Source of the DNA: Setomelanomma holmii
Taxonomy: Eukaryota; Ascomycota; Dothideomycetes; Pleosporales; Phaeosphaeriaceae
NCBI GenBank assembly: GCA_010015745.1
Contig: ML978198.1
Location: 62,001 to 126,000, forward strand
Length of the DNA stretch: 64,000 nt
Direction of reading: 5' to 3'
Part shown: in pieces, positions 22,901 through 36,195 of the stretch
Numbering within the stretch: the first letter of the stretch is position 1
Layout of the letters: the number at the start of each line of letters is the position of its first letter
Notes under the pieces: generated by a model
What the model saw: the letters and a program-made list of their open reading frames with translations, nothing else
Told to the model about the DNA's origin: nothing
Databases searched by the model: none
Translations under genes and position numbers: made by a program

Positions 22901-25900
22901 CAGCGCCATCCGACTCTCCCGAGGTCAAGCCAACTCTTTCTCGTCTAACACTCGAGATCACGATGCGCAATCAGGTCATCTACCTGAGCCCTCCTGTTGA
23001 GTATGCGCGAGCAAGCTGGCTAGAGCAGCTCCAGCAATGGCTCGCCATCATCTGCACGCTACACAAGATCAAGGCTTCGCGATACGAGATTCGCCTAGAG
23101 TCAACCGACGATGCTTCGGCGACACAATTTTCTGATCTGCCGAGCCGTTGCACGGACTCCCTCGTTGAAGTATACGGCGCGGTCGAAGGCAAGCTACGTG
23201 ATATCTCCTCATACGTGGACGAGTGGCTGCAGTTCCAGTCATTGTGGGACCTCCAGTCCGAACACGTCTATGACATCCTCGGCGAGGACCTTTCGCGCTG
23301 GCTGCAACTGCTTCAGGAGATCCGCAAGACACGCGCCACCTTCGACACTTCCGACATCAGCCGCCAGTTCGGATATGTCACAGTTGACTACGATCAAGTC
23401 CAAGTCAAGGTCAACGCCAAGTACGACCAGTGGCAGCAAGAAATCCTCACAAAATTTGCAAGCAGGCTTGGTCAGCGTATGACTGACGTCTACGTGCAAA
23501 TCGAGAAGGCCCGCAAAGACCTCGAAATGCAAACACTCGAAGCGTCGTCCACCGCCCAGGCTGTATCGTTCATCACGACCGTGCAGCAGTGTAAGAGAAA
23601 GGTCATGGAGTGGGAGCCCGAAGTCGTAACATTCCGGCAGGGACAGACAACTCTGGCTCGCCAGCGCTATCAGTTCCCATCGGACTGGCTACAGATGGAT
23701 CAAATTGACCATGAGTGGCAGACATTGAACGAAGTCCTGGAGCGCAAAACGAAGATCGCGAACGACCAATCAGACGCACTCCGTGCCAAGATTGCAGCAG
23801 AAGACAAGGTCGTCCATCAAAAGATTGTTGACATCACAGCCGAGTGGACTGAGGATAAGCCGGTGGCTGGAAATTTGCCACCAGCTGAGGCGTCGAACAT
23901 CCTCGCTAGGTTCGACCAGAAACTCAACCAACTGCAAACAGAGTCTGGGAACATCTCGAAGGCCAAAGAAGCCCTCGGCCTGCCATCATCACCGGAGAAC
24001 ACTCTTGAGACCCTCCTTGAGGAAGTGCAAGACTTCAAATCTGTCTGGTCGGCCCTGGGAACCATCTGGGCCAGCATCGATGACCTTCGCGAGGTTCTCT
24101 GGAGTAGTATTCAGCCCCGTAAGCTTCGCCAGAATATCGACAATCTGTTGAAGATGACCAAGGACATGCCTAGCCGTATGCGACAGTACCAAGCTTTCGA
24201 GTATGTTCAAAGCACGCTCAAGCAACTTCTGAAAGAGAATGTCGTGCTTGGAGAGCTGCGATCTGATGCTGTCCGTGAGCGTCATTGGACCAGGATCTTC
24301 AAGCAGCTCAAGCCACACAAGCGGTACTCTGCCATCTCCATGACCCTGGGCGATGTATGGGATCTCAAGCTTGGTCCTAGTGAGAAGATAATCCGGGATG
24401 TCATTACTCAAGCGCAGGGTGAAATGGCCCTCGAGGAGTTCCTCAAGCAGGTCCGCGAAACCTGGCAGAATTATGGCCTAGAACTGGTCAACTACCAGAA
24501 TAAATGCCGTCTCATTCGTGGCTGGGATGATCTTTTCGCCAAGTGCAGCGAGAACCTCAGCTCTCTACAGGCTATGCGACACTCACCTTACTACAAAGAA
24601 TTCGAGGAAGAAGCATCATCCTGGGAAGACAAGCTGAACCGCGTACACGTCTTGTTTGATGTCTGGATTGATGTGCAGCGCCAGTGGGTGTATCTCGAAG
24701 GGGTGTTCACTGGCAACGCGGACATCAAGCACTTGTTGCCAATGGAATCCTCGCGCTTCCAGAACATCAATTCGGAGTTCTTGTCAGTCATGAAGAAGGT
24801 TTCGCGGCAACCTTTCGTTCTCGAAGTTCTCAACATCTCCGGTGTGCAAAAGTCCCTGGAGCGCCTTGCCGAGTTACTCAACAAGATCCAGAAAGCGCTT
24901 GGAGAGTATCTAGAGCGCGAGCGTGTCTCTTTCCCACGCTTCTACTTCGTTGGTGACGAGGATCTGCTGGAGATTATCGGTAACAGCAACGATGTGCTGC
25001 GCATTGCCAAACACCTCAGGAAGATGTTTGCTGGTATCTCCGGCCTAATCACCGACGAAGATGGCGTCATCAAGGGCATCACTTCGAAGGAGGGCGAAGA
25101 AGTCATGCTACGCAAAGAGATCTCGCTCATCAAGACACCGAGGATCAACGAGTGGCTCGGAGCGCTTGAGCTGAGCATGAAGACTACGCTCGCCGAACTC
25201 GCATACGAGGCATACGAGGAGTTCTCTCAGATAGTTGCGAACGACGTGATAGACTCACATGCGTTCAATGATTACCTCGCAAAGTATCCAGCTCAGATTG
25301 TTGTTCTTGGCACACAAATAGCTTGGACTGCGACCGTGGAGAGATCCCTTGCGGACGAAGGCCGCTCTTTACCCCAGCTATACGAGAAGCAAGTCGGTTT
25401 GCTGCAGTTCCTGGCCACCGCAGTCCTCGGTGATCTTGAGCCAATCCAGCGACGAAAATACGAAGACTTGATCACCGAGTTCGTTCATCAGCGGGACGTC
25501 ATTCATAAGCTGCAGAAGGTCGGCGCAAGTTCTCCTACTCATCACCTGTGGCTGCTCTCTATGCGCTACGTTTTCGAGCCAAGCAACGATCTGCTCCAGC
25601 GCCTGAGGATCAAGATGGCGAATGCAACCTTGGACTATGGCTTCGAATACCTGGGAGTGACAGACCGCCTTGTCCGCACGCCTCTGACCGATCGCTGTTT
25701 CCTGACCCTCACCCAAGCTCTCTGCCAGCGCCTCGGTGGCTCACCCTATGGACCTGCTGGTACTGGAAAGACGGAGTCAGTTAAGGCTCTCGGCGTACAG
25801 CTTGGGCGATTCACTCTTGTCTTTTGCTGTGATGACACTTTCGATTTCCAGGCTATGGGTCGCATCTTTCTCGGTATCTGCCAAGTGGGCGCTTGGGGTT

Positions 25901-28900
25901 GCTTCGACGAGTTCAATCGTCTAGAGGAGCGCATTCTGTCGGCCGTGTCGCAGCAGATCCAGAACATTCAGCTTGGATTGAGGAAGGGTGTCGAGGACGA
26001 GAAGTCTCAGATCGAGCTCATCGGCCGCCAACTGAAGGTCAATGCAAACACCGGAGTGTTCATCACCATGAATCCTGGCTACGCAGGGCGATCGAACTTG
26101 CCCGACAATCTCAAGAAACTCTTTCGCAGCGTCGCCATGTCGAAGCCAGACAAGGAACTTATTGCTGAAGTCATGCTCTACTCGCAGGGTTTCACACAAG
26201 CCAAAGAGCTCTCAAAGCAGGTTGTTCCGTTCTTCGACAAATGCTCAGCTGGTCTATCAAAGCAAGCCCATTACGATTTTGGCCTGCGTGCATTGAAGAG
26301 CGTTCTCGTTAGTTCTGGTGGCCTCAAGCGTGCTCGCATCGCCATCCAGGAAGAGTCACAGACACCGGATGAAGCTGTTATGGAACCGCAGATCATTATC
26401 CAGAGCTTGCGCGAGACCATGGCACCCAAATTGATCCGCTCGGATGTCGAACTGATGATGGCCATTCAGGAAGAGTCATTCCCAGGTGTGAAGTACATAC
26501 CCGCACCTCTCACCAAGTTGACAGAGGCCATCCAACAGGTCGCCGCGGAGTCCAAGCTCGTTGTCAGTGAAGCATGGATGACAAAGATCCTCCAGCTCTA
26601 CCAGATCCAGAATCTCCACCACGGTGTCATGATGGTTGGCTCGTCTGGTTCTGGCAAGTCTGCCGCCTGGCGAACACTGCTTAAGGCCCTTGAAGCTGTC
26701 GAGAAAGTCGAGGGCGTCTGCCATGTGATTGACCCCAAGGTCATGAGTAAGGAACAACTTTACGGCACCCTGGACAGCACGACCCGCGAATGGACTGATG
26801 GGTTGTTCACAAGCATCCTTCGAAAGATCGTCGACAATCTACGTGGCGAAGATAGCAAGCGACACTGGATTGTATTCGATGGTGATGTCGATCCGGAGTG
26901 GGTCGAGAACTTGAACTCGGTCCTTGATGATAACAAGCTTCTCACTCTGCCAAATGGTGAGCGTCTCAATCTGCCACCGAATGTTCGCATTATGTTTGAA
27001 GTCGAGACACTCAAGTATGCTACGCTTGCTACGGTGTCTCGTTGCGGTATGGTATGGTTCAGCGACGATACTGTCGAAGTCGACATGATGATCAAGAATT
27101 ACATTGATCATCTCAAGACTGTAACATTCGAGGACATCGAAGACGATTCGGTTGCTCCGGGCCAGATGTCACAGAAGACTCTCGCAACGCAGAGCTTGAT
27201 TGCAGACTTCCTCCATATCAAGCTTACGCAAGACCGCTTCATCGAGAAGGCCTTGAGTATGGCGAGGAAATTCAAGCATATCATGGAGTACACCGACATT
27301 CGTGCGCTCAACACGCTTTTCTCGCTACTCAACAAAGCCTGCCGGAACGTGCTCGAGTACAATGTTCAGCACCAGGACTTCCCGCTGGAAGACGACAAAA
27401 TGGAAACTTACCTCGCCAAGAAGCTCCTTGTCGCACTCGTCTGGGCTTTGGTCGGCGACTGTCCTCTATCCGAGCGCAAGCAATTTGGCGACCTAATTGC
27501 TGGTCTCACTGACGTGGAGCTCCCACCTCTAAGCGATGCCACATCTCTGATCGACTACGATGTCAAGCCCGATAAGCCGGACTGGGACATGTGGCAGAAC
27601 CAGGTCCCGAGCGTCGAGGTCAACACTCATTCCATCGTACAGACTGATGTCGTCATACCTACACTTGACACTGTACGTCACGAAGACGTCCTTTACTCCT
27701 GGCTTGCGGAACACAAGCCGCTTCTGCTTTGCGGCCCACCCGGTTCCGGAAAGACAATGACGTTGTTCAGCGCGCTGCGCAAGCTGCCCAACATGCAAGT
27801 CGTTGGTCTCAACTTCTCCAGTGCAACCACCCCAGATCTCCTCATCAAGACGTTCGAACAGCATTGCGAGTACAAGAAGACTTTGAATGGTGTTCAGCTC
27901 ACACCAACTCAAGTCGGCCGATGGCTCATCATCTTCTGTGATGAGATCAACTTGCCAGCTCCAGACAAATACGGTACCCAACGAGCCATCTCTTTCTTGC
28001 GACAGCTTGTTGAGCACAACGGATTCTGGAGGACATCTGACAAAACTTGGGTCACGCTTGATCGCATTCAGTTCGTCGGTGCTTGCAACCCTCCAACAGA
28101 TGCTGGCCGCACGCCTATGGGTTTGCGCTTTCTGCGCCACGCGCCACTCATCATGGTCGACTATCCTGGCGAGCAGTCGCTACTGCAGATCTACGGTACT
28201 TTCAATAGCGCTGTTCTCAAGATCATCCCGACGTTGCGTGGCTACTCTGAAGCCTTGACTAAGGCGATGGTGCAGCTGTATGCCGAGTCCCAAAAGCGGT
28301 TCACCCCAGATATCCAGCCGCATTACATCTACTCCCCTCGTGAGCTTACCCGCTGGGTGCGTGGCATTTACGAAGCTCTCCGACCGCTCGAGACTCTGCC
28401 TGTAGAGGGCCTTGTCAGGATCTGGGCACACGAAGCTCTTCGACTCTTCCAGGACCGTCTGATCGCAGAAGACGAGAGGCAGTGGACCGAAGATTGCGTA
28501 CACCGAATTGCTTTGGAGCACTTCCCAACGGTTGACGAAAGCAAGGCCCTTGGCGGTCCTATCCTCTTCTCCAACTGGCTCTCAAAGAACTACATTCCCG
28601 TCGAGCGCGAGCAATTGCGCGAGTTCGTCAAGGCTCGACTCAAGACGTTCTGCGAGGAAGAAGTTGACGTCCCACTCATCCTCTTCAACGACGTTCTTGA
28701 GCATGTTCTTCGTATCGATCGTGTGTTCCGTCAGCCACAAGGTCATCTCATTCTCATTGGTGTTAGCGGATCAGGAAAGACAACATTGTCCCGCTTCGTT
28801 GCCTGGATGAATGGGTTGAGCGTGTATCAGATCAAGGTGCATGGCAAGTACTCAGGCGAAGACTTCGACGAAGACCTGCGCAATGTCCTTCGGCGCTGTG

Positions 28901-31900
28901 GATGCAAGGGCGAGAAGATATGCTTCATCATGGACGAAGCCAATGTCCTGGATTCGGGCTTCCTAGAGCGCATGAATACGCTTCTTGCCAACGCCGAAGT
29001 GCCCGGTCTTTTCGAGGGCGACGAGTACGCTGCTTTGATGACTGCAATCAAGGAAGGGGCGCAGCGACAAGGTACCATCCTAGACTCTCAGGAAGAGCTT
29101 TACAAGTGGTTCACGGACCAGATTGTCAAGAACCTTCACGTCGTCTTCACCATGAACCCTCCTGAGGAAGGACTGTCTTCCAAGGCTGCCACTAGTCCTG
29201 CCTTATTCAATCGTTGCGTGCTCAATTGGTTCGGGGACTGGTCCGATCAAGCTCTGTACCAGGTCAGCTCAGAGCTCACACAATCTGTCGATTTGGACCG
29301 ACCAAACTACGTCGCACCCGACAGCATCCCGGTTGCCTATCGTGGACTTAACCTCCCTCCATCACACCGCGAGAGTGTGGTCAATGCTATGGTCGCTGTT
29401 CATCACTCGCTCAAGTCGAAGAACGATAAGCTTCAGAAGACACAGAACCGCAACATGTATCTGACGCCTCGCCACTTCCTCGACTTTGTGGCCCAATATG
29501 TCAAGCTTTACAACGAAAAGCGCGAGGACCTTGAGGAGCAGCAGCGCCATCTGAATGTGGGTCTCGAAAAACTCCGTGAGACATTCGATAAGGTCAAGGA
29601 ATTGCGGTCTAGCCTTGCAGAAAAGCAGACGCAATTGACAAGGAAGGATGCGGAAGCGAACGAGAAGCTGCAGCGCATGATTGCAGACCAGCGCGAGGCT
29701 GAACAGAAGAAGGCTGGCTCTATTCAAATCCAGGCACAGCTTGCGAAGGATAAGGAAGCGATCGAGTCAAGACAAGCCGAGGTCAACGAAGAGCTTGCGG
29801 ATGCCGAACCAGCTGTCATCGAAGCGCAAAAGAGCGTCCAGAACATCAAGCGACAACATCTTACAGAAGTACGGTCTATGCAGAACCCCCCTGCGGGTGT
29901 CAAGCTTGCATTAGAGGCTGTATGCACCCTACTTGGTCACAAGCCAGACAGCTGGAAGGCAATCCTCTCCATTGTACGTCGTGAAGACTTCATCGCCAGC
30001 ATCGTGCAGTTCGACAATGAGCGACAAATGACTGCTTCGCACCGAAGGAAGATGCAGAACGAGTATCTTTCCAAGGACGATTTCACATTCGAGAAGGTCA
30101 ATCGTGCCTCGAAGGCGTGCGGTCCGCTTGTGCAGTGGGTCACCGCTCAAGTCAAGTACTCCACCATTTTGGACAAAGTTGGGCCCCTGCGAGCTGAGGT
30201 GGAGAATTTGCAGGTGGAGTTGCAGAAGACCGAGGAGGGTGCTCAAGAGACTCAGATACTCATTCAGAACCTCGAGGACAGTATCGGACGCTACAAGACT
30301 GAATACGCAGCACTCATTAGCGAGACTCAGGCCATCAAGTCTGAGATGTCGACTGTCCAGTTCAAGGTCGATCGCAGCGTGCGTTTGCTTGACAGTTTGT
30401 CTTCCGAGCGTCAACGATGGGAGGAAAGCAGCAAGTCGTTCGACTCCCAGATCGACACGATCGTTGGCGATGTTCTGGTGGCCGCGGCCTTCATTGCATA
30501 TGCTGGGTACTACGATCAGCAATACCGAAAGGCCTTGACGGAAGACTGGTTTGAGCATTTGAAGCACTCTGGCATCAGCTACAAGACGCCGAACCCATTT
30601 ACGGAGTACCTCTCGACCGCTGATGATCGACTTACATGGCAGCACAATGGCCTTCCTGTCGATGATCTATGCACCGAGAACGCTATCGTGCTGAAGCGCT
30701 TCAATCGTTACCCGCTCATCATCGACCCTTCGGGTAGAACGACAGAGTTCTTGCAGAACGAATGCAAGGATCGACGTCTTACGGTCACTAGCTTCCTGGA
30801 CGACTCCTTCACGAAGCAGCTCGAGAGCTCACTGCGTTTCGGCAATCCCATCTTGATTCAGGACGCTGAGCATCTAGATCCGATCCTCAATCATGTGCTC
30901 AACAAAGAGTATCAAAAGACCGGAGGCCGTGTGCTCATTCAACTTGGCAAGCAAGAGATCGACTTTTCGCCCTCGTTCCGCCTCTACCTGTCTACGCGCG
31001 ATCCTTCTGCCAACTTTGCTCCGGATATTTGTAGCCGAACGACTTTTGTCAATTTCACGGTCACGCAGAGCAGCTTGCAAACGCAGACACTCAATGAGGT
31101 CCTCAAGTCTGAGAGGCCCGATGTCGATGAGCGACGTTCGAATCTCATCAAGATGCAGGGTGAATTTGCTGTACATCTCCGCCAGCTCGAGAAGCGCCTT
31201 CTTCAGGCTCTCAACGAGTCTCGAGGCAATATACTTGATGACGACCGAGTTATCGAAACGCTCGAGACCCTCAAGAAGGAAGCAAAGGAAATCTCAGACA
31301 AGGTTTCCGAGACTGCTGGAGTAATGACAGAAGTCGAGAACATCACCAAGGAGTACACCGTCGTTGCGCGCTCATGCTCGGCCATATTCGCGGTCTTGGA
31401 GCAGCTACACCATCTCAACCACTTCTATCAATTCTCGCTGCAGTATTTCACTCAGATCTTTGAGACGGTGCTACGAAAGATCCGGAATTCGTCGATCACC
31501 GGCTACGCCGCCCGCATTGATCAGATCATCACCGAGCTCTTCATTGACGCATACCGTCGAACATCACTCTCCCTGCTGCAGAAAGATCGCGTCACTTTCG
31601 CGATGTTGCTCGTGCAGGCGGCGCCATACAAGATGGACAAGGCCCTCATCGACAAGATTTTAGACGACGATCTCGAAGGTGTCGACGTGTCTACACAACC
31701 CGAGCGCAAGAACGAAGCAGTGGCTCGAGCCTCCAAGCTGGTTATTTTCAAAGACGAGCTTGACAAGGTGGATTCTGCTACTTGGGACTCATTCCTCAAT
31801 GAAGAGCTTGGCGATCGACATGTACCGCAGATGTGGCCCGAGGATCTCAACAATCTTGACAAGCACCTCCGAGCCCTCATCTTGGTCAAATTGTTCCGCG

Positions 31901-33029
31901 TCGACCGCTTCGTCCCTGCGGTCGAGCGTTTCGTGACTGAGGTGTTTGGCAAAGGCGTTTTGGACATCAGTGGCGACCTGGGCGATATCGTTAAACAAGT
32001 CACTGCAGTTACTCCAGTAGCACTCAGCTCGAGTCCTGGCTTCGACGCCAGCTACAAGGTCGACAATCTGGTTGAGCGAGAACGTGTGACCTGCTCCAAC
32101 ATCGCCATGGGTTCGAATGAAGGTGCAGCAACGGCAGACAAGGCCATTGCGAACGCTGCGACAACTGGAAATTGGGTACTGGTCAAGAACGTCCATCTCG
32201 CGCCTCAGTGGCTGCAATCACTCGAGAAGAGGCTGGAGTCCTTGAAGCCCAATCCGGATTTCCGCCTATTCTTATCTATGGAGTCTAGTCCGAAGATTCC
32301 CGTCAATCTCCTCCGCGCTTCTCGAGTCCTCTCATACGAACAGCCTGCAGGTATCCGTGCCAATATGAAGGATTCATTGTCATCGTTGGCCGAGAAAGCA
32401 ACCAAGGCGCCGGTTGAAAAGGCGCGCGTGTATCTAGTGTTGTCCTTCCTGCACGCGGTTATCCAAGAGCGTCTTCGCTACGCACCCACGCTGGGCTGGA
32501 AGGGCTTCTGGGAGTTCAACGACAGTGATGTAAGTAGTTCGGACCTTTCACCACCAAACTTGCTAACAGAATTTAGTACGAATGCTGCAGCTATATTATT
32601 GACACCTGGATCGACACCGTCGCGCAAGGTCGCTCCAACATTGCGCCCACGAAGATCCCATGGGAGATGCTCCGAACACTCATCACCGAGATGTACGGCG
32701 GCAAGATCGATAACGAATCTGACTGGCGCGTGCTGGCGTCCATTGTGGACGAATGCATGACACCTGCCGCTTTCGAAGACAACTTCAAGATTGTCAAAGA
32801 AACGGAACACAGCCAAGGTCTAGAACTACCGAGCACGACTGGCTGGAAAGACTTCATGCAATGGGTCAATGACCTACCAGAGCGCGAGCCGCCTACATAC
32901 CTCGGTCTACCAGCCAACGCAGAGAAACTATTGCTCGTCGGCCAGGCGAAGGAGATGGTAGGCAATCTCAAGAGAGTGGTTGAAATGCTCGATGAAGGAG
33001 AGCAAATCATGGCCGAGGCAGAGACATAA
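19924..33029 (+). CDS. nudA: Cytoplasmic dynein heavy chain
   Basis: Two exons, 19924-32529 and 32577-33029, encode 4352 residues, the normal fungal length. The only intron (47 nt) has donor GTAAGT, branch GCTAACAG and acceptor TTTAG; reading through ends falsely at 32760. Motor P-loops are visible: AAA1 GPAGTGKT near 1942 with Walker B GCFDEFNRLEE, AAA2 GSSGSGKS near 2239, AAA3 GPPGSGKT near 2604 with FCDEINLP, and AAA4 GVSGSGKT near 2946. A long coiled-coil stalk with the microtubule-binding tip lies around 3200-3500, followed by AAA5/6 and the C-terminal domain. The first 1400 residues are the tail. The protein drives minus-end transport of nuclei, endosomes and spindle parts. ACCATGG is a good start context. 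NudA is the Aspergillus name. Confidence 0.98.
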
Positions 33030-33806
33030 GGGTAGCCAGATCAAAGCTGGCGGGTTCGAGAAGAGTGCCGGTTTACTTTGTTTGAAACTGAAGTTTTCTT
33101 TGCATATACTAGGGTGGCGTATCAGGATGAAGGGCATTTTTGTGGAGCATGAGCATACGGCGTTTGAGTTGAGGTGATAGGGTGGTAGCGATATACCCCA
33201 TATACCCATTTTCGTTTGTTCTTGTTTCTATTGCGAGATCGTGTACAGATTGTAATACATCAAGTTTATTGAAGGGCCGAGACCTAGTGTATGTACTGTG
33301 ATTGACGTATAGTAGGCGTAGCGGGCTGATCTACAGGTATTCCAGTCTCGTACCTCGTCGGATTCGTGTGCTGCGTAGCCATGCTCGCTTATCGCTAACT
33401 ACGCCGTCTTGCTACACTAGGTCGTCTGGTCTGACCTTTACCATATCGACAGGTTTCCCATCTTGACCTCTTCCGACTCGCAGCTTGCCGCTTGCTTTCA
33501 ACGACACTAACTTCGATACAACTCCTCCTCTACCTGGCTTCACGACACGAACTGTGTCTTGCCTAGGCATTGAAGCACGAGCCTAGCAACGCAACGTCCG
33601 GTCAAGCGTATCGCCTGCTCGGAAACCCATTTGTTGTGAGGCCTCGATTGCAAGTACTGCGGTTACTCTCACCGTCACATACAATATTCCCATCTGCTCA
33701 CCTGGCCTGTCTTGCACGAGATAGCGAACATCATCTCAGCTCGTCAAGAACTAAACACCAATCACGCAAATTTCAACATCAGGACACATGGGCACAAGCG
33801 ATCACG
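33030..33806. other. Intergenic region
   Basis: Dynein 3' flank and 5' flank of the decayed gene. An open frame without ATG runs from 33570 into the next gene, so a 5' exon cannot be excluded. Confidence 0.45.
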
Positions 33807-35525
33807 ATGCCGAGTCTAAGTCACCCGTCATTGGCGAAGGTCATATATGACAGCCTGAGAGCAGAGTTTGCTAGAAAAGGTCTCACGAGCGCAGTGAACA
33901 GGCTACCGTCATCGTCACACATCGTCATCAAACCACAAAGGTGCTGCGAATCCGAGCATCCTTACAAGTTATACATCGGCACCGAGAAGAGACGGAATGG
34001 CGAAAGCGTATGGGCTATGGTAGGTGGAAAGCCTGCCACGGCAGATGTTAATGGAAAAGCGCCCCACATGGTGTTCCACGCAGGACATCGAGACACTGAG
34101 ATGCGAAAAGTCGACAAGTTTGATGATCTGGCTTTCGTGAACCTGGTCGAGCCGTTCAAGAGCCTGTGGGACAAGACAAACAGTATAGTGCCAGCAGCGG
34201 GAGAGAAAAGGAAGTGAGGCCAGTGAGATCAGAGAAGGGGCCATTTCAAGAGCCTAGTGTATTGGTACTTTCCCCAGGATGCGGTAGCCAGGGGTGAGAG
34301 GTTGAGATTTCTGGAGACTTTGAGAAAGAAGCATATTTGTCAGGTACTGCGGATTCTGGGGCAGCAAGACCACGTGCAAGCAGTGCAACAAATCCCTATG
34401 ACGAGGGACGTGGCAGGTGATCTGGCGAACATAATGCAGTAACATGCGACACTTGTCAGCCAGCAGAAGGGGGTTGAGAGACGGTTGCAAGACAGGAAGA
34501 TCGGCTGCAAGGAAAGGGAAGAAGTCGTGATCAAGGACGAGCCTGCAGCAAAAGTCCAGATTCCGGAAGATGAAGAAGTGGCCAGAACGATTGGGCGCAA
34601 CGCTGACGCAGGCTCACGAAGCAGGCTCTTGAATTGTCGATCGCAGAAGGGATATGCGCCTTCTATCTCGACCGAAACAAATCGCTGGACGAGACGCACC
34701 AGCGAATCGACGAAACATCGAGTCGAGGGGTACGAAAGTCCCCACCAAAGCCTGCAGCACGTAGCAGAAAATCAAGAAGACTGATAATCGAGGAAAGTGA
34801 CGAGGTGGAGGAGGACGAAAATCAAGTGGAACAACTTCAGGAGGATACTGACAGCGACGATGACACTCCCTTGATACTCCGAATAGACGCCATCCCCGAC
34901 TCCAAGCGGAACTTCACCCACGCTACGCCTTCACCACTACACGTCCCGCCCACAACCACGCCACATCAATGAAAAGGATTATCGTTCAGCTTGGTTCACA
35001 AGCCGCGAAACTATCACTGAGGCTGAATCGAGCAGACGTCACCACGAGGAGCGTATACAAGACTACGACCATGAGCTCGCGAAGCTCAGACAGGATATGG
35101 ACAACGCCAGTGTCAAAGCGACAGCCGAAGAAGAGCAAATTGGAAAAGCCTGCATCGAAGCAAATCGTCGCGACTCAGAAGTCGCGTATAAGCAATCTCG
35201 AGACAGCGATCAGGACATCGCTGCGTACATCGAAATGTGCGCTTCGACCTTGCACAATTCGATCGCAGAGAACGATGCAGTTGCAAAGAAGGAGCTCTCC
35301 GAGCTTGGAACACGAGTCACGACTGAGAAGACGAAGATCCGGAATGAGATCAAGGACATCAAGCAGAAAAAAGCTCGTGAAGAAATGGGATTGGCAAAGG
35401 TCATGGAGAAGCTTGAGACATCGAAGAAGCGCAAGCCCGAGATCGAGGAAGACAGTCTATTCAAGTTGGGTTTTGCGCTGGCTGCACAGCACGGTCGCAA
35501 CATGAAGAGGATGAGATTGAGTTGA
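33807..35525 (+). pseudogene. Decayed paralogue of the WYF-module gene at 36196
   Basis: From ATG 33807 one frame runs 136 codons to TGA 34215, a second TGA lies at 34224, and the same frame continues through FKSLVYWYFPQDAV to TAA 34440, then again to about 34600. There the frame moves twice, the second time at an imperfect 13-bp tandem repeat (34608-34633). A further switch near 34915 leads to a coiled-coil end (KKARE, KKRKPEIEEDSLF) stopping at 35525. The segment PFKSLW...EKRK...FKSLVYWYF parallels PFKYN...KRKFSIIIKWYF in the intact gene downstream, so the two loci are probably related. Number of lesions (three stops, three frame changes) argues for a pseudogene. Function unknown. Confidence 0.55.
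34608..34633. repeat. Imperfect 13-bp tandem duplication
   Basis: GCAGGCTCACGAA followed by GCAGGCTCTTGAA, 11 of 13 bases identical. Removing one unit joins LTQA to LELSIAEG in the decayed gene. Confidence 0.8.
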
Positions 35526-36195
35526 GATGGGTACCCGGTGTGTTGCACGTGTTTGTTCTCCTTTGAGTGCGGCTAAGGTTTTGTGAGTTGTTGTTGCTTT
35601 TGCTGTTTGCTTTGGAGCAGGAGGTTGTCTATGAAACTTGGTCTTGTTGCTCAGGACCTTTTCATTGGCGTGCGGGCACCAATGTTGAGGCTGGTGCTAA
35701 AAAGCAAATCGTGTCCTGTCAGCGCTTCTGGGAGGCGCCCAAGGGTGATAGCGAGGTGGGTAGCTCTCCAACTACAACATGCTATCTTGAGACTTGAATA
35801 GGACGCAAGCGTGGAGACAATTGAGTTAATCGATGACAAGATGTAGCTTTGTGTTTCAGGCGACCTCGTTGATCTTCTTCACAAGGAATGACAAGTGCAA
35901 TCTAGCACTAGCGCCACGCGTCACGTCTTCACGTGTTCGCTTGCACAGTCGACCAATTGGGCACTCAGGGTCCAGCTCCTCAACTTCAGCACGACACGGC
36001 TTTTTTAGGTGTGCGCGACGCCCTTCGTGAGGTATGTGAACCTCTTCGCCCATTATAACGAAGACTGCTTCCGGTGGAAGTGATTTCCACGACCCTGCAA
36101 CTTGGCGCGCTCGTGCAGCCTGACACGACAACAAGCACCGGGGTAGCACCGGGGTAGCACAAGGCTTGTTGGAACACGAACAAACGCTGCCCTTT
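35526..36195. other. Intergenic region with an 11-bp tandem repeat
   Basis: Separates the two related genes. Holds the 11-bp repeat at 36134-36155. The frame of the next gene is open without ATG for some way upstream of 36196. Confidence 0.5.
36134..36155. repeat. 11-bp perfect tandem duplication
   Basis: AGCACCGGGGT occurs at 36134-36144 and 36145-36155, about 40 bases before the first ATG of the downstream gene. Confidence 0.95.

Noticed and set aside
34874..34960. Tandem duplication (period 17) as the cause of the switch near 34915
   Set aside because: The copies are poorly matched and 17 is 2 mod 3, while the switch needs 1 mod 3.
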